DNA from: Anaeromyxobacter diazotrophicus
GTDB taxonomy: Bacteria; Myxococcota; Myxococcia; Myxococcales; Anaeromyxobacteraceae
Direction: 5' to 3'
Assembly (NCBI RefSeq): GCF_013340205.1
Contig: NZ_BJTG01000007.1
Span: forward strand, 248,001-312,000
Length of the DNA stretch: 64,000 bases
In this document: positions 1 through 10,260 of the stretch, piece by piece
Layout of the letters: the number at the start of each line of letters is the position of its first letter
Numbering within the stretch: the first letter of the stretch is position 1
The notes under the pieces: generated by a model
Told to the model about the DNA's origin: nothing
The model's input: only the letters and a program-made list of their open reading frames with translations
Database searches by the model: none
Made by a program: the position numbers and the translations under genes

Positions 1-452
1 GCGCCGAGCGCGCGCGCGAGGCCCGCCCCGCCGTCGTTGGTGGCGCTGCCGCCGATGCCGACGACCAGCTTGGAGAGCCCCGCGTCGAGGGCCGCGCGCA
101 CGAGCTCGCCCGTCCCGTAGGTGGTGGTGACGCGCGGGTCGCGCCGCTCCTTCGGCACGAGCGGCAGGCCGGAGGCGGCGGCCATCTCGATGACCGCCGT
201 CGCGCCGTCGCCGAGGACGCCCCAGCGCGCCCGCACCGGCTCCCCGAGCGGACCGCGGACGGTCCGCTCCTCGAGCCGGCCCTGGGTGGCGGTCACCAGC
301 GCCGCCACGGTCCCCTCGCCCCCGTCGGCGATGGGGACCTTGCGCACCTCGGCGTCCGCCCAGACGGCGCGGGCGCCGCGCTCCATCGCCTCCGCCACCG
401 CCAGGGCGGAGAGGCTGCCCTTGAACGAGTCGGGCGCGATGACGATCCGCAT
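1..452 (-). CDS. glxK: Glycerate kinase, N-terminal part (cut by window edge)
   Basis: Phosphorylates D-glycerate, feeding glyoxylate and hexarate breakdown into glycolysis; a cytosolic enzyme. About 150 N-terminal residues are visible, opening MRIVIAPDSFKGSLSALAVA, the hallmark start of the GlxK/GarK family. The family signature GIGGSATNDGGAGLARALGA is reached just before the window edge; the remaining residues lie outside. The ATG start at 452 opens the conserved motif directly. It lies 28 bp downstream of the lactate permease gene on the same strand, so the two probably form a transcription unit for small organic acid use. Whether 2- or 3-phosphoglycerate is the product cannot be told from the sequence. 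Confidence 0.92.
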   Translation of the reverse strand, partial: MRIVIAPDSFKGSLSALAVAEAMERGARAVWADAEVRKVPIADGGEGTVAALVTATQGRLEERTVRGPLGEPVRARWGVLGDGATAVIEMAAASGLPLVPKERRDPRVTTTYGTGELVRAALDAGLSKLVVGIGGSATNDGGAGLARALG

Positions 453-480
453 GGTCCGCCTCCAGGCGCGCCGGCGCGCG

Positions 481-2100
481 CTACGGCACGAGCTGCGGCG
501 CCGCGAAGGCGCAGAGCCACACCATCGCGGCGACCACCACCAGGTAGACCACGGTGTACTTGATGGTCTGCCGCATGATCCGGCCCTCCTGGTTGAGGAG
601 GCCCACCGCGGTGGCGGCGATGACGATGCTCTGCGGCGAGATCATCTTACCGGCCGGGCTGCCGGCGTTGCCGCCCGAGGCCATGAGGACGTCCGAGAGG
701 CCGAGCCCGTGCGCCGTGAGCTTCTGCAGGTTCCCGAAGAGCGCGTTGGAGGAGGTGTTGGACCCGGTGAGGAAGACGCCGATGGTGCCGAACACCGGCG
801 AGAGCACCGGGTAGACGTGCGCCGAGACCACGCTGACGATGCTGTTCGCCATCGTGTTCACCATCGAGATCTGCTTCACCCCGAGCGTGCCCCACACGGC
901 GAGCTTGGTCTTGGGGTCCACGATGGGCAGCGCCAGGTTCATCACCTCGGAGATGGAGAGGATCGAGGCGACGGCGATGAAGGACGGGATCATCTGCTTG
1001 AAGGTCTTCCCGAACTGCTCGCCGTAGCGGCGCATCGGGATGCCGAGGAAGGGGAACGCGAGCAGGCCCGCGATGAGCATGATGGTGCCGGGCGTCTGCA
1101 GCCAGGCGAACTTGTAGAGCTTGCCCGGGTTGTAGAGCTGCGCCTGCACCAGCATCCACTCGAAGCCCTTGGCGCTGCCGTTGAAGTAGCGCTTGGTGGC
1201 GTCGAGGTTCACCAGGATGACGAGCACCGCCAGGAGCAGGTACGGCAGCCAGGAGAGGAACAGCTCGCGGGGGTGGAACTCGCGCGGGCGGGACGTGGCC
1301 GCGCTCTCGCCCGGGAAGAGCCAGGGGTCCTTCTTCATGGCGCGGGAGAGGTAGAGCGCGGTGGCGGTGAGGCAGACGAGCGAGGCGATGACGTCGGTGA
1401 GCTCGGCGCCGACCCAGTTCGAGACCACGAGCTGGGTGGCGGCGAAGCTCAGGCCGGTGACCAGGACGGCCGGCAGCGCGCCCTTGAGGCCGCGCCCGCG
1501 CGACATGGCGAAGACGGTGAGGAAGGCCATGAGGAACGACATCGGGGCCATGAGGCGGCCCGACATGGCCGAGAGCTTCATGAGGTCGAGCTGGGTGGTG
1601 CCCGCCAGCGTGACGGTCGGGATGGCGAGCGAGCCGAACGGCACCGGCCCGGTGTTGGCGACGAGGCACACCAGCGCCGCCATCATCGGGTCGTAGCCGA
1701 GGCCGACCAGGATGCTGGCCGGGATCGCGACCGGCGCGCCGAAGCCGCAGATGCCCTCCAGGAAGGCGCCGAACCCGAAGCCGATGAGGAGCGCCTGCGC
1801 CCGCCGGTCGACGGTGAGGTTCGCCATGGCGCCCTGCATCTTGTCCATCCAGCCGGTCGCCTTGAGCGTGTTGTAGACGACCAGGGCGCCGAACGGGATG
1901 TACATGATCGGGAAGATCCCGAAGAGCGCGCCCTGCAGCGCCGCGAGCAGCGTCACCCCCAGCGGAAGCTGGAAGACCGCGATCGCGACGAGCACGGTGA
2001 CGACCCAGGCGATCGGGGCCACCTTGACCGCGGGCTTCATCAGGATGGGGAGGCCGACGAGCAGGACGAGGAGCGGCAGGGCGGCGGCGAATGCGGCCAT
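481..2100 (-). CDS. lldP: L-lactate permease (LctP family)
   Basis: Proton-coupled uptake of lactate (and often glycolate) across the inner membrane. The product is 539 residues, close to the usual 530-560 for the family, and is hydrophobic almost throughout, with a dozen or more predicted membrane segments. Family-like stretches include FLEGICGFGAPVAIPASIL in the first half and FLTGSNTSSNALFGNLQ near the C-terminus. The ATG at 2100 opens a hydrophobic N-terminus (MAAFAAALPLLVLLVG); the open frame extends further upstream but that part has no family-like character. A glycerate kinase gene follows at a short distance, consistent with a glycolate/lactate/glycerate module. Confidence 0.93.
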   Translation of the reverse strand: MAAFAAALPLLVLLVGLPILMKPAVKVAPIAWVVTVLVAIAVFQLPLGVTLLAALQGALFGIFPIMYIPFGALVVYNTLKATGWMDKMQGAMANLTVDRRAQALLIGFGFGAFLEGICGFGAPVAIPASILVGLGYDPMMAALVCLVANTGPVPFGSLAIPTVTLAGTTQLDLMKLSAMSGRLMAPMSFLMAFLTVFAMSRGRGLKGALPAVLVTGLSFAATQLVVSNWVGAELTDVIASLVCLTATALYLSRAMKKDPWLFPGESAATSRPREFHPRELFLSWLPYLLLAVLVILVNLDATKRYFNGSAKGFEWMLVQAQLYNPGKLYKFAWLQTPGTIMLIAGLLAFPFLGIPMRRYGEQFGKTFKQMIPSFIAVASILSISEVMNLALPIVDPKTKLAVWGTLGVKQISMVNTMANSIVSVVSAHVYPVLSPVFGTIGVFLTGSNTSSNALFGNLQKLTAHGLGLSDVLMASGGNAGSPAGKMISPQSIVIAATAVGLLNQEGRIMRQTIKYTVVYLVVVAAMVWLCAFAAPQLVP

Positions 2101-2267
2101 GGAGGAGCCTCTCTCTGGCGCGAGGAGCGCGCGTTGGAGCCCGGAGCGTAGCAGACGGCTCCGGCGCGTGGTGGTGCTGACATGCCCGCACACCGCGCGA
2201 CTTCTTGCCCCACGCCCGCGGGGCTGCCGCGCGGACCCGGACCAGCCTACGCTCGCGGCGCGGGGTC

Positions 2268-2510
2268 GTGACGGAGGGTGCCGTGGGGCCGAAAGACGTC
2301 CAGCTGCTGGGCCGGGTCGCGCTCGAGCGCGCGGTCCGGCTCGGCGATATCGCGCCGGAGGCCCCCGCGCCGGCCCCGGCCGCCGACGCGGACGTGCGGT
2401 GCCCCGGCTGCGGCGCGAGCCTGTGCGACGCGACCCGGCGCGCGCTGTTCGTCGGGATGGTGCTCCGGTGCGGCTGCGGAGAGAAGGCGCGCGTGGAGCG
2501 CGCCCCCTAG
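2268..2510 (+). CDS. Small zinc-ribbon-like protein
   Basis: An 80-residue protein of unknown function starting at a GTG. The C-terminal half carries two cysteine pairs, CPGCGASLC and LRCGCG, spaced like a treble-clef or zinc-ribbon knuckle, so zinc binding is likely. The N-terminal half (VGPKDVQLLGRVALERAV) has an amphipathic helical character. Starts upstream in the same frame (2205) give an arginine-rich extension that looks like readthrough of noncoding DNA, so the later GTG is preferred. It stands alone between the divergently transcribed lactate permease gene and a convergent membrane protein gene. No enzyme motif is visible. Confidence 0.5.
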   Translation: MTEGAVGPKDVQLLGRVALERAVRLGDIAPEAPAPAPAADADVRCPGCGASLCDATRRALFVGMVLRCGCGEKARVERAP

Positions 2511-2553
2511 AAAAAATCCAGGAGGCGCCGGCGTCCTGGCCGGCACCTCCTGG
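2511..2553 (-). terminator. Rho-independent terminator for the membrane protein gene
   Basis: A 14-bp stem (arms 2518-2531 and 2540-2553, one mismatch) is followed on the minus strand by a run of six U residues (aaaaaa at 2511-2516 on the plus strand). It sits 30 bp past the stop of the minus-strand gene at 2583 and directly abuts the stop codon of the convergent zinc-ribbon gene. This is the most canonical intrinsic terminator in the window. Confidence 0.75.
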
Positions 2554-2582
2554 TCCCCCGCAAAGCTGCCCGCGACCGCGCG

Positions 2583-3011
2583 CTACGCCCGCGCCGCCCG
2601 CCGCCGCGCGATCTCGCGCTCCACCTCCGCCAGCCGGTCCTCGGCGGAGGGGCGCCGGGCGCCGCCCTCGGCCCGCTCGGCGCGCGCGCCGGTGAGGTGC
2701 GCCTCGCCGGGGACCCACCCCGGCGCCATCGTGGCGGCGACGCCCTCGGCGGAGGCGCGGAAGCCGGCGGTGACCGGCCGCAGCGCGGCCGAGGCCGCCA
2801 GGTAGAAGCCGACGAAGGGCAGGAACATCAGGAAGGCGGCGCCCATGGCCGGGGCCACGACGAGCGCGAGCAGCAGCGGGATCCGCAGGTACCGCTCGCC
2901 GGGCTCGCCGGGGAGCGTCTCGCCGTCCACCGCGACCGGGTGGAGCGACCAGCGCTTCGCGCTGAAGTAGTAGCCCTTGCTCGCCGTCGCGCCCGCCTCG
3001 ATCCTCGTCAT
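2583..3011 (-). CDS. Small membrane protein of unknown function
   Basis: A 142-residue protein without recognised family. The first ~45 residues are soluble and contain a GYYFSAKRWSLHPVAVDGET stretch. One long or two closely spaced hydrophobic segments follow (LLLALVVAPAMGAAFLMFLPFVGFYLAA, about residues 47-75). The tail is Arg/Glu-rich and probably forms a coiled helix (EDRLAEVEREIARRRAARA). This suggests an inner-membrane anchor with a cytosolic helical tail. The start at 3011 is the first ATG of the conserved-looking part; the open frame continues upstream without plausible protein character. It is transcribed alone and ends at a canonical terminator. Confidence 0.6.
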   Translation of the reverse strand: MTRIEAGATASKGYYFSAKRWSLHPVAVDGETLPGEPGERYLRIPLLLALVVAPAMGAAFLMFLPFVGFYLAASAALRPVTAGFRASAEGVAATMAPGWVPGEAHLTGARAERAEGGARRPSAEDRLAEVEREIARRRAARA

Positions 3012-3315
3012 GACCCGTCCTCCTCGTCCCGGCGCCCCGTGCGCCCTGGGTTCAGCTCGACGATGACAGTGTCGCGCGTCCGCACCCGCCGCGAAATCGG
3101 TCCGATCACCCAGGGTGCGAGGAGAGTGTCCGGTCCGCGGCGGCGGCGATGGCCGAGCCGCGGGCGCGCGGAGTCCCGAGGCGGGCCTCGGGAGTTCACC
3201 CGAGGTCCCCGGGGACCGCCGCCGGACCGGCCCGAAAAACCGCGCTTGCGCTGGCAGTTGCGTGCAGTAAGGAGGGGAGCGCCGGCCGGCGCCCGGCCGC
3301 TCGCACGGAGGACAC

Positions 3316-4299
3316 ATGTTCAGGGCCATCCTGGTCGAGAAGACGGCGTCCGGCAGCGCCGCGCGGCTCACGGAGCTGGACGACGCGCAGCTCCCCGACG
3401 GCGACGTGACCGTGCGCGTGGAGTGGTCGACGCTCAACTACAAGGACGCGCTCGCCATCACCGGTCGTTCACCGGTGGTGAGGAAGTTCCCCATGGTGCC
3501 CGGCATCGACGTGGCCGGCACGGTGGAGGCGAGCCGCGCGCCGGGGTTCGCGCCGGGCGACGCCGTGGTGCTGAATGGCTGGGGCCTCGGCGAGACGCGC
3601 TTCGGCGGGCTGGCCGAGCGGGCGCGGGTGGAGGCCGAGCCGCTGGTGAAGGTGCCGCCGCCGTTCGGGACCCGCGAGGCGGCCGCCATCGGCACCGCCG
3701 GGTTCACCGCCATGCTCTCGGTGCTGGCGCTGGAGCGGCACGGGGTCACGCCGGACCAGGGCGAGGTGCTCGTCACCGGGGCCGCCGGCGGGGTGGGGAG
3801 CGTCGCCATCGCCTTGCTGGCGCGGCGCGGATTCGCGGTGGTCGCCTCGACCGGCCGGCCGGCCGAGGCCGACTACCTGCGCGGCCTCGGCGCCGCGCGC
3901 GTGATCGACCGCGCCGAGCTGGCGGCGCCGGGCAAGCCGCTCGGAGCCGAGCGCTGGGCGGGCGCCATCGACGCGGTCGGCAGCCACACGCTCGCCAACG
4001 CCTGCGCCCAGACCCGCGCCCACGGCGCGGTCGCCGCCTGCGGCCTGGCCGGCGGGATGGACTTCCCGGCCACAGTGGCGCCCTTCATCCTGCGCGGCGT
4101 CGCGCTGTACGGCATCGACAGCGTGCGCGCGCCGCCCCCCCTGCGGCGCCAGGCGTGGGCGCGGCTCGCGGCCGACCTCGACCCGGCCAAGCTCGCCGCG
4201 CTCACGACCGAGATCGGGCTGGCGGACGCGCTCGCCGCCGCGCCCGGGCTCCTCGCCGGCCAGGTGCGCGGCCGGATCGCGGTCGACGTGCGCCGTTGA
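3316..4299 (+). CDS. acuI: Acrylyl-CoA reductase / YhdH-type quinone oxidoreductase (MDR superfamily)
   Basis: NADPH-dependent medium-chain reductase of the YhdH/AcuI group, which reduces acrylyl-CoA to propionyl-CoA; family membership is clear but substrate is inferred. It has 327 residues, the usual family length. The N-terminus (MFRAILVEK) and [13 protein letters not shown] are typical of the group, [10 protein letters not shown] follows, and the Rossmann nucleotide-binding loop is [19 protein letters not shown] around residue 150. The zinc-binding residues of classical alcohol dehydrogenases are absent, as expected. It is preceded by a 300-bp spacer and followed after 80 bp by a Ser/Thr kinase gene, with no evident functional link. 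Confidence 0.85.
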   Translation: MFRAILVEKTASGSAARLTELDDAQLPDGDVTVRVEWSTLNYKDALAITGRSPVVRKFPMVPGIDVAGTVEASRAPGFAPGDAVVLNGWGLGETRFGGLAERARVEAEPLVKVPPPFGTREAAAIGTAGFTAMLSVLALERHGVTPDQGEVLVTGAAGGVGSVAIALLARRGFAVVASTGRPAEADYLRGLGAARVIDRAELAAPGKPLGAERWAGAIDAVGSHTLANACAQTRAHGAVAACGLAGGMDFPATVAPFILRGVALYGIDSVRAPPPLRRQAWARLAADLDPAKLAALTTEIGLADALAAAPGLLAGQVRGRIAVDVRR

Positions 4300-4379
4300 C
4301 GCCCAGCGGTGCCGAATGGGCGCGGAGGTCGCACCCGCGCTCCTTGCGCCCGCGCGCACCCCAGCGGAAGCTGCTGCCG

Positions 4380-5423
4380 ATGGCGGTCCGAAAGGTGGGG
4401 TCGAGCCGCATCCTGCGCGAGATCGGGCGGGGCGGCATGAGCGTCGTGTACGAGGCCTACCAGGAGGGCCTCGACCGGCGCGTGGCGGTGAAGGCGTTCC
4501 AGCCGGGGCACACGCCGTCGAAGGACCTGGTCGAGCGGTTCCGGCGGGAGGGGCGGGCGTACGCCCAGATGCGCCACCCGGCGCTGCTCGCGGTGCACGA
4601 CCTGGTGGAGAAGGACGAGGGGCTCTTCCTCGTCACCGAGTTCGTGGACGGGGCCGATCTGCAGAAGCTGCTCTCCGCGGGGGGGGCGCTGCCGGTCGCG
4701 TGCGTGGCGGCCATCGGGGCGCGGATGGCGGACGCGCTCGAGTGCGTGCACGAGCACGCGCTCGTCCACCGCGACGTGAAGCCCTCGAACGTGATGCTGT
4801 CGCGGGCGGGCGAGGTGAAGCTCATGGACCTCGGCATCGCCAAGGATCCGCTCGCCTCGGAGATCACCCGCACCGGCGCGGTGGTGGGGACGCCGGCCTA
4901 CGTGTCGCCCGAGATGCTCGAGGGCGAGCAGGCCACCGAGCACAGCGACATCTGGTCGACCGGGGTGATGCTCTACGAGCTCGCCGCCGGGCGCCGGCCG
5001 TTCCAGGGCGACACGTTCGCCGAGCTCTTCGCGGCGGTGCGCAAGAAGCGCCTGCGCCCGGTGCGCGACGCCGCGCCCGAGGTGCCGCGGCGGCTGGCCC
5101 GCGCCATCGAGCGCTGCCTGGAGAAGCGCCCCTCGCGCCGCTGGCCGTCGGCCGGGGCGCTGGCCCGGGAGCTCGAGGCCTGCGCCGAGCGGCTGCTCGG
5201 CGGCGCGCCGGCCGAGGAGGTGCTGGCGGCGCTGCTCAGCGACCGGGGCCTCACCGAGGAGGCGCGCAGCGTGGCGGTGCGCTCCACGGTGCTGTCGCGG
5301 GCCTCGGTCGCGGACGCGCCGGCCGCCCCGAGCTCGCGCGGGCTGGCGCGCCTGGGGTGGGCGCTGGCCGCCGCGCTGGTGATCGCGGGCGCCTGCCTGG
5401 CCTGGGCCAGGCAGGCGCTCTGA
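4380..5423 (+). CDS. Membrane-anchored eukaryote-like Ser/Thr protein kinase
   Basis: A 347-residue Hanks-type kinase. The glycine loop is IGRGGMSVVYEAY (about residues 14-26), the invariant lysine lies in VAVKAF, the catalytic loop is HRDVKPSNV, the metal-binding motif reads DLG instead of DFG, and the APE motif reads SPE. The kinase domain ends near residue 265. A linker leads to a single C-terminal membrane helix (GWALAAALVIAGACLAWA), so the kinase faces the cytosol and has almost no outside domain, unlike PASTA-type kinases. The ATG at 4380 is the last one before the glycine loop. Such kinases are abundant in myxobacteria; the target is unknown. Confidence 0.9.
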   Translation: MAVRKVGSSRILREIGRGGMSVVYEAYQEGLDRRVAVKAFQPGHTPSKDLVERFRREGRAYAQMRHPALLAVHDLVEKDEGLFLVTEFVDGADLQKLLSAGGALPVACVAAIGARMADALECVHEHALVHRDVKPSNVMLSRAGEVKLMDLGIAKDPLASEITRTGAVVGTPAYVSPEMLEGEQATEHSDIWSTGVMLYELAAGRRPFQGDTFAELFAAVRKKRLRPVRDAAPEVPRRLARAIERCLEKRPSRRWPSAGALARELEACAERLLGGAPAEEVLAALLSDRGLTEEARSVAVRSTVLSRASVADAPAAPSSRGLARLGWALAAALVIAGACLAWARQAL

Positions 5424-5427
5424 CCGC

Positions 5428-6843
5428 CTAGAAGGCCCGCGGCGTCGCGTCCGGCGCCAGCGGCGAGCGGTACGGCTTGCCGCCGGTCGCCCGGTGGAAG
5501 TCCTCCGCGACCGCCTGGCACAGGGCGGGATCGCGGAGCAGGTCGACCGCGGAGGCGCCGAGGACCTTGGCCGCGACCAGCATGCCGCGCCGGCCGACCG
5601 GGTGGGCGGCGGCGGAGGTCTGCGCCCAGTGGTGCGCCGCGGTGCCGATGGGGCGCACCGCCACGCCGAGCTCGGCCAGCGGCGCGACCGCGCTCACCTC
5701 GCCGATGTCGGAGGAGGCGGTCCCGCCGACGCGCGGGGCGTAGGGCACGACGCCGGTCGAGAGCCCCTGCGGTTCGACGCCGACCTCGCGCTGCAGCGCC
5801 TGGGCCCAGCCGACGTCCGCGGCGTCGAAGGCCGGGGCCCCCACGCGCTCCAGCTCGCGGTGCAGGAGCTTGCCCAGCGCGTCGTTCGGGACCACGTCGC
5901 GGGCCGAGAAGAGGACGGTGACCTTGGCGCGCGTCCCGGTGGCGAGCGCGGCGCCGTCCGCGGCCTGGCGCAGCCGCCCCATGAGCTCCTCGACGCTCTC
6001 GCCCGTCGCGTCGCGCAGCCAGTACTGCCCGCGGGTGTAGTCGGGGATGATGTTGGCTTGGGCGCCGCCGTCCTTGACGACGCGGTGGATGCGGGCGGTC
6101 GGCTTCACGTGCTCGCGCATGAGCGCCATGGCGTGGTCGAACAGCGCCAGCGCGTCGAGCGAGCTGCGGCCGAGCCAGGGACTGGCCGAGGCGTGCGCCG
6201 ACTTCCCGAAGAACTCCACGTCCGCCGCGCTCACCGCCAGCCGCGTCCGGTTGACCACCCGGTTCTGGTCGTCGGGGTGCCAGGTCAGCACCGCCGCGCT
6301 CTTCGCGAACAGGCCGTCGCGCGCCATGAACGCCTTCCCGATGAACTGCTCCTCGGCCGGCGTCCCGAGCACCTGGATCGTGCCGGGGAGGTGCTGCGCC
6401 AGGCGGGCGCGGTTGGCCGCCGCCGCCCCGGCGACCGCGGCGGTGCCGAGCAGGTTGTGCCCGCAGGCGTGGCCGGGCGCTCCGGCCGCGATCGGCTGCT
6501 TCTTCGTGCTGCCCGCCACCTGCGACAGCGCGGGGAGCGCGTCGTACTCGGCGAGCAGCGTGACGACCGGCTCGCCCGAGCCGGCGGTGGCGACGAACGC
6601 GGTCGGCAGCCCCGGCACGCCGCGGGTCACCTTGAATCCCTCCTGCTCCAGCGCCGCCGCCAGCATCGCGGACGACCGCACCTCCTGCAGCCCGACCTCC
6701 GGCGCCTCCCAGATGCGCTGGGCCAGCGCCTCCCACTGGCCCCGCGTCTCGTCGAGGTAGGCGTCGGTCGGCGCCGCGCCGGCCGCGAAAGCGGCGGGTG
6801 CGCACAGCGCGGCCAGCACGGCCGCGATCCGTCTCGTCTTCAT
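5428..6843 (-). CDS. Secreted M20-family amidohydrolase (AbgB-like)
   Basis: A 471-residue metallo-amidohydrolase of the M20D type, related to p-aminobenzoyl-glutamate hydrolase subunit B and other carboxypeptidase-like enzymes. The N-terminus [20 protein letters not shown] is a Sec signal peptide, so the enzyme acts in the periplasm. Metal-site motifs are visible: [17 protein letters not shown] around residue 120 and [13 protein letters not shown] shortly after, with later [15 protein letters not shown] and a histidine pair in [17 protein letters not shown]. The ATG at 6843 starts the signal peptide and is preceded by a purine-rich ribosome site. It converges on the kinase gene, leaving only 4 bp between stops. 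The substrate is not determined. Confidence 0.85.
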   Translation of the reverse strand: MKTRRIAAVLAALCAPAAFAAGAAPTDAYLDETRGQWEALAQRIWEAPEVGLQEVRSSAMLAAALEQEGFKVTRGVPGLPTAFVATAGSGEPVVTLLAEYDALPALSQVAGSTKKQPIAAGAPGHACGHNLLGTAAVAGAAAANRARLAQHLPGTIQVLGTPAEEQFIGKAFMARDGLFAKSAAVLTWHPDDQNRVVNRTRLAVSAADVEFFGKSAHASASPWLGRSSLDALALFDHAMALMREHVKPTARIHRVVKDGGAQANIIPDYTRGQYWLRDATGESVEELMGRLRQAADGAALATGTRAKVTVLFSARDVVPNDALGKLLHRELERVGAPAFDAADVGWAQALQREVGVEPQGLSTGVVPYAPRVGGTASSDIGEVSAVAPLAELGVAVRPIGTAAHHWAQTSAAAHPVGRRGMLVAAKVLGASAVDLLRDPALCQAVAEDFHRATGGKPYRSPLAPDATPRAF

Positions 6844-7105
6844 GACCTTCTCCTTCAGGGTGGACGGCGGCGCGAGCCGTACGGAGACGCCGCCGGCGCG
6901 AGGGCATACCCCCGACGGGCTACCGGGGACAAGGGTCACCCGATCAGGTGATTGGGACACCTCGGGTCGGCGCGAACCCGCCGTCCCCGCGTGTCAAAGG
7001 CGCTACCCGCAAGGCGGGCCGAGCGGCACGGCCTTTGCGCAGGGGGCTCCCCGTCGCGCGACGGGAGCGCGACGAGCGGGCCGGCTCGGGCCCGAGGAGG
7101 ACCGC

Positions 7106-9235
7106 GTGATCAGGGGATGGTTGGCGACGTGGAGGCTTGGGCCGAAGATCGCGGCGTCCTTCGCGATCGCGATCGCGATCACGCTCGGGATCGGGCTCGC
7201 CTCGTACCTGTCCGCGCGCAGCATCGCGGCGCACCTGGCCGAGGTGGCCGGCGTGAGCTTCGCGGGCGCGCAGGCGCTCGGCGCGGTCGACGCCGCCCAC
7301 ATGACGGCGGACCGCGCCCTCGGGCGGCTCCTCCTGCCGCGCGCCGATCCCGAGCTCCGCAAGGCGGCGCGGGCCGAGCTCGAGGCGTCGCACCAGCGGC
7401 TCGACGAGGCCTGGAAGACCTTCGGGGAGCTGCCGCGCGACGCGGACCTCGAGGCCGAATGGCACCGCGCCGCGGCCCCGTGGGACGGCTGGCGCGTGAG
7501 CGCGCGCGCCCTGCTCGCCCGCATCGACGAGCACGATCGCGCCATCCTCGACCGCGGGCAGGACAGCCCGGAGGAGATCGCGACCGACCGCGCCGTGTGG
7601 CAGGCCTTCGCCGAGCTGCGGAAGGCCGACGAGGCGGCCTCGGCCGCGCTGGGCGCGCTGCTCCAGAACGAGCAGAAGGACGTGCAGGCGAGCCGCGACG
7701 CGGGCGAGCGCGCCGCCGCGGTCGGCATGCTGGTCATCGGGCTCTCGGTGCTCGCCGGCGCGGCGCTCTCGATCGCGCTCGCGGCGCTGCTCGCGCGGAG
7801 CATCGGCCGCACCGTCGCGACCCTCACCGGCGAGGCGCGCAAGGTCACCGGCGCCGTCGCGGCGGGGCGCCTCGACGAGCGCGGCACCCCCGAGGCGGTG
7901 GACGCCGAGTTCCGCGGCATCGTGGAGGGCATGAACGGGGCGGTGGACGCGACCGTGCGCGCCTACCGCGGGGCGAGCGCGTTCCTCCGCGCCTACGCCG
8001 CCGGCGAGCTCCCGGCGGTGGGCGCGGAGCAGCTCGCCGGGGAGTACGAGGCGCAGCGGCAGGACCTGCTGCGCCTCAAGGCGCAGACCGAGCGCCGCAA
8101 CGCCGAGATCGAGCGCCTGCTGGCGGCCGCCACGCGCGGCGAGCTGGCGGTGCGCGCCGACGCCGCGGGCGAGGCCGGGTTCAACCGGCGCCTGGTCGAG
8201 GGCATCAACGCGCTCCTCGACTCCATCCTCGGCCCGGTCAGCGCCGCGACCGAGGCGCTGGAGCAGCTCGCCGCGCGCGACCTGCGGGCCAGGGTCCACG
8301 GCGACTACCGGGGCGACCACGCCCGGCTGGTCGGCTCGCTCAACGCGATGTCCGACGCGCTGGAGCGCGCGATGCAGGAGGTGTCCGCCTCGGCCGGCGA
8401 GGTCTCGTCCGCCTCGGCGCAGATCGCCTCCTCCAGCCAGGCGGTGGCGTCGGGCGCGAGCGAGCAGGCCGCGAGCATCGAGGAGACCACCGCCTCGGTG
8501 GAGTCGGTGGCGGGGATGGCCCGGCGGTCCGCCGAGGCCGCCGCGCGCGCCAGCCAGCTCGCCGAGGGGGCGCGCGGGGCTGCCAGCGAGGGCGCCGGCG
8601 CCATCGGCGAGATGCAGCGGGTGATGGAGAACGTGCGCCGCGCGGCGGAGGGCACCTCCGCCATCATCAAGGACATCAACGAGATCGCGTTCCAGACGAA
8701 CCTCCTCGCGCTCAACGCGGCCGTCGAGGCGGCGCGCGCCGGCGAGGCGGGCCGCGGCTTCGCGGTGGTCGCCGAGGAGGTGCGCTCGCTGGCGCTCCGC
8801 TCCAAGGAGGCCGCCAACAAGACCGAGGCGCTCATCCGCGAGTCGGTGAAGCAGGCCGGCGCCGGGGAGCTCACCTCGCGGCAGGTGGCGGAGAAGCTCG
8901 CGGCCATCGTGCAGGGGGTGGGGCAGGTCTCCGGGCTCGTGGGCGAGATCGCGGTCGGCGCCCGCGAGCAGGCCGGCGCCATCGACCAGGTGACCCGCGC
9001 CATCGCCGACATGGACAAGGTCACCCAGCAGAACGCCGCCAGCGCCGAGGAGTCCTCCTCGGCGGTGAACGACCTGTCCGGGCGCGCGCAGCAGCTCGCC
9101 GCCACCGTCGCCTCCTTCCGCGTCGGCGAGACGCCCGGCGAGTCCGCCCGGGCGACCCCCGCCGCCGCCGCGCGCCAGCCGTGGGCGCACCCACCGCAGT
9201 CCCGCCGCAGCACCACCCTGGAGAACCACCGATGA
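7106..9235 (+). CDS. Methyl-accepting chemotaxis protein with periplasmic sensor
   Basis: A 709-residue chemoreceptor. A GTG start with a GAGGAGG site just upstream opens the protein. Membrane helix 1 is at about residues 14-36 ([21 protein letters not shown]), followed by a roughly 165-residue helical periplasmic domain resembling a four-helix bundle, and helix 2 at about 205-228. HAMP and further HAMP-like linkers follow to about residue 430. The signalling hairpin tip is [20 protein letters not shown] (about residue 526). The next gene, a solute-binding protein, starts inside this gene's stop codon (ATGA), suggesting the receptor reads ligand delivered by that protein. No CheR-docking pentapeptide is present at the C-terminus. 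Confidence 0.93.
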   Translation: MIRGWLATWRLGPKIAASFAIAIAITLGIGLASYLSARSIAAHLAEVAGVSFAGAQALGAVDAAHMTADRALGRLLLPRADPELRKAARAELEASHQRLDEAWKTFGELPRDADLEAEWHRAAAPWDGWRVSARALLARIDEHDRAILDRGQDSPEEIATDRAVWQAFAELRKADEAASAALGALLQNEQKDVQASRDAGERAAAVGMLVIGLSVLAGAALSIALAALLARSIGRTVATLTGEARKVTGAVAAGRLDERGTPEAVDAEFRGIVEGMNGAVDATVRAYRGASAFLRAYAAGELPAVGAEQLAGEYEAQRQDLLRLKAQTERRNAEIERLLAAATRGELAVRADAAGEAGFNRRLVEGINALLDSILGPVSAATEALEQLAARDLRARVHGDYRGDHARLVGSLNAMSDALERAMQEVSASAGEVSSASAQIASSSQAVASGASEQAASIEETTASVESVAGMARRSAEAAARASQLAEGARGAASEGAGAIGEMQRVMENVRRAAEGTSAIIKDINEIAFQTNLLALNAAVEAARAGEAGRGFAVVAEEVRSLALRSKEAANKTEALIRESVKQAGAGELTSRQVAEKLAAIVQGVGQVSGLVGEIAVGAREQAGAIDQVTRAIADMDKVTQQNAASAEESSSAVNDLSGRAQQLAATVASFRVGETPGESARATPAAAARQPWAHPPQSRRSTTLENHR

Positions 9236-10185
9236 TCAAGCAGCTCGGCACCGCCCTCTGCCTCCTCGCCTCGCTGGCCGGCCCGGCCCGCGGCGAGGAC
9301 GTCGTGCGGCTCGGCAACCAGAAGTTCGTCATCTACGGCGCCGTCTCGTACATGAAGGAGCTGGCGCCCAAGTACGGCCTCAAGATCGAGGAGCGCATCT
9401 ACGACAAGGGCATCGACATGATCCCGGCGCTCAACGCGGGCGAGCTCGATCTCGCCGCCAGCGCCGCCGACGCCGCGGTGGTGGCCCGCGCGGGCGGCGC
9501 CAAGACGTTCGTGGTCGCCGGCTTCGCCAAGGGCAGCGCCCGCCTCCTCGCCCGCGCCGACCTGCCGCTCAAGAAGATCGCCGACCTCAAGGGCAAGAAG
9601 GTGGGCGTGGCGCGCGGCGGCGCGGTCGAGCTGCTCCTCGCCGCCGAGCTGGCGAAGCACGGCATGACTTGGTCCGACAAGCCCGGCCGCGACGTGACCG
9701 TCGTCTACATGCCCTACGGCGAGCTCAACGCCGGCCTCGAGGCGAAGAAGGTCGACGCCGTCATGCAGTCCGAGCCGTACGCGTCGCAGGCCATCCACAA
9801 GGGGTTCGGCAAGGAGATGCTGAAGCCCTACGACACCGAGCTCGGCGAGCCGGTGCGCGTCCTCGTCATGACCGAGGCGATGTACCAGACGAAGCCCGAG
9901 GTCGCGCTGCGCGTCATGAAGTGCTTCGTCGAGGCCACGCGCGCCTTCAAGAAGGACCGGAAGCTGGCGGAGCGGTTCATCCGCGAGGACCTGTTCAAGG
10001 GCCAGCTCACCGCGGAGGGCTTCCGCGACGCGATGGAGAACGCGGAGTTCACCTACGAGGTGTCGCCCCGCCACGTGCAGGTCACGACCGACCTCATGCT
10101 GAAGTACGGCATCGGCCGGATGGTGACGCCGCCGGCCGCCACCGAGTGGGTGAAGCTCGACCTGCTGGAGAAGGCGAAGGGGTAG
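9232..10185 (+). CDS. Periplasmic substrate-binding protein (NrtA/SsuA/TauA-like)
   Basis: A 317-residue solute-binding protein of the nitrate/sulfonate/taurine type (NMT1-like fold). The signal peptide is [21 protein letters not shown]. Family-like elements are [20 protein letters not shown], then [18 protein letters not shown] and the later [10 protein letters not shown]. No ABC permease or ATPase gene is adjacent. Instead it overlaps the stop of a chemoreceptor gene by ATGA, so it is probably a ligand-presenting partner of that receptor rather than part of an importer. An alternative is that it serves a transporter encoded elsewhere. Confidence 0.85.
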   Translation: MIKQLGTALCLLASLAGPARGEDVVRLGNQKFVIYGAVSYMKELAPKYGLKIEERIYDKGIDMIPALNAGELDLAASAADAAVVARAGGAKTFVVAGFAKGSARLLARADLPLKKIADLKGKKVGVARGGAVELLLAAELAKHGMTWSDKPGRDVTVVYMPYGELNAGLEAKKVDAVMQSEPYASQAIHKGFGKEMLKPYDTELGEPVRVLVMTEAMYQTKPEVALRVMKCFVEATRAFKKDRKLAERFIREDLFKGQLTAEGFRDAMENAEFTYEVSPRHVQVTTDLMLKYGIGRMVTPPAATEWVKLDLLEKAKG

Positions 10186-10210
10186 CGCCGCTCGGACCAC
10201 CGAGCCGTCC

Positions 10211-10243
10211 GGGGCCGGACTCCGCCGCGCGGAGCCCGGCCCC
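10211..10243. terminator. Bidirectional hairpin between convergent genes
   Basis: A 14-bp stem with one mismatch (arms 10211-10224 and 10230-10243, 5-nt loop) lies between the stops of the binding-protein gene and the convergent gene at 10261. No U-run follows on either side, so it may act with Rho or only block exonucleases. Confidence 0.5.
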
Positions 10244-10260
10244 GCTCGTCTCGGCCGCCG

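Noticed and set aside
121-2151. A 676-codon plus-strand open frame opposite the lactate permease and glycerate kinase genes
   Set aside because: Its translation is His/Arg/Glu-rich low-complexity, typical of the antisense of GC-rich genes, whereas the minus strand encodes clear family members.
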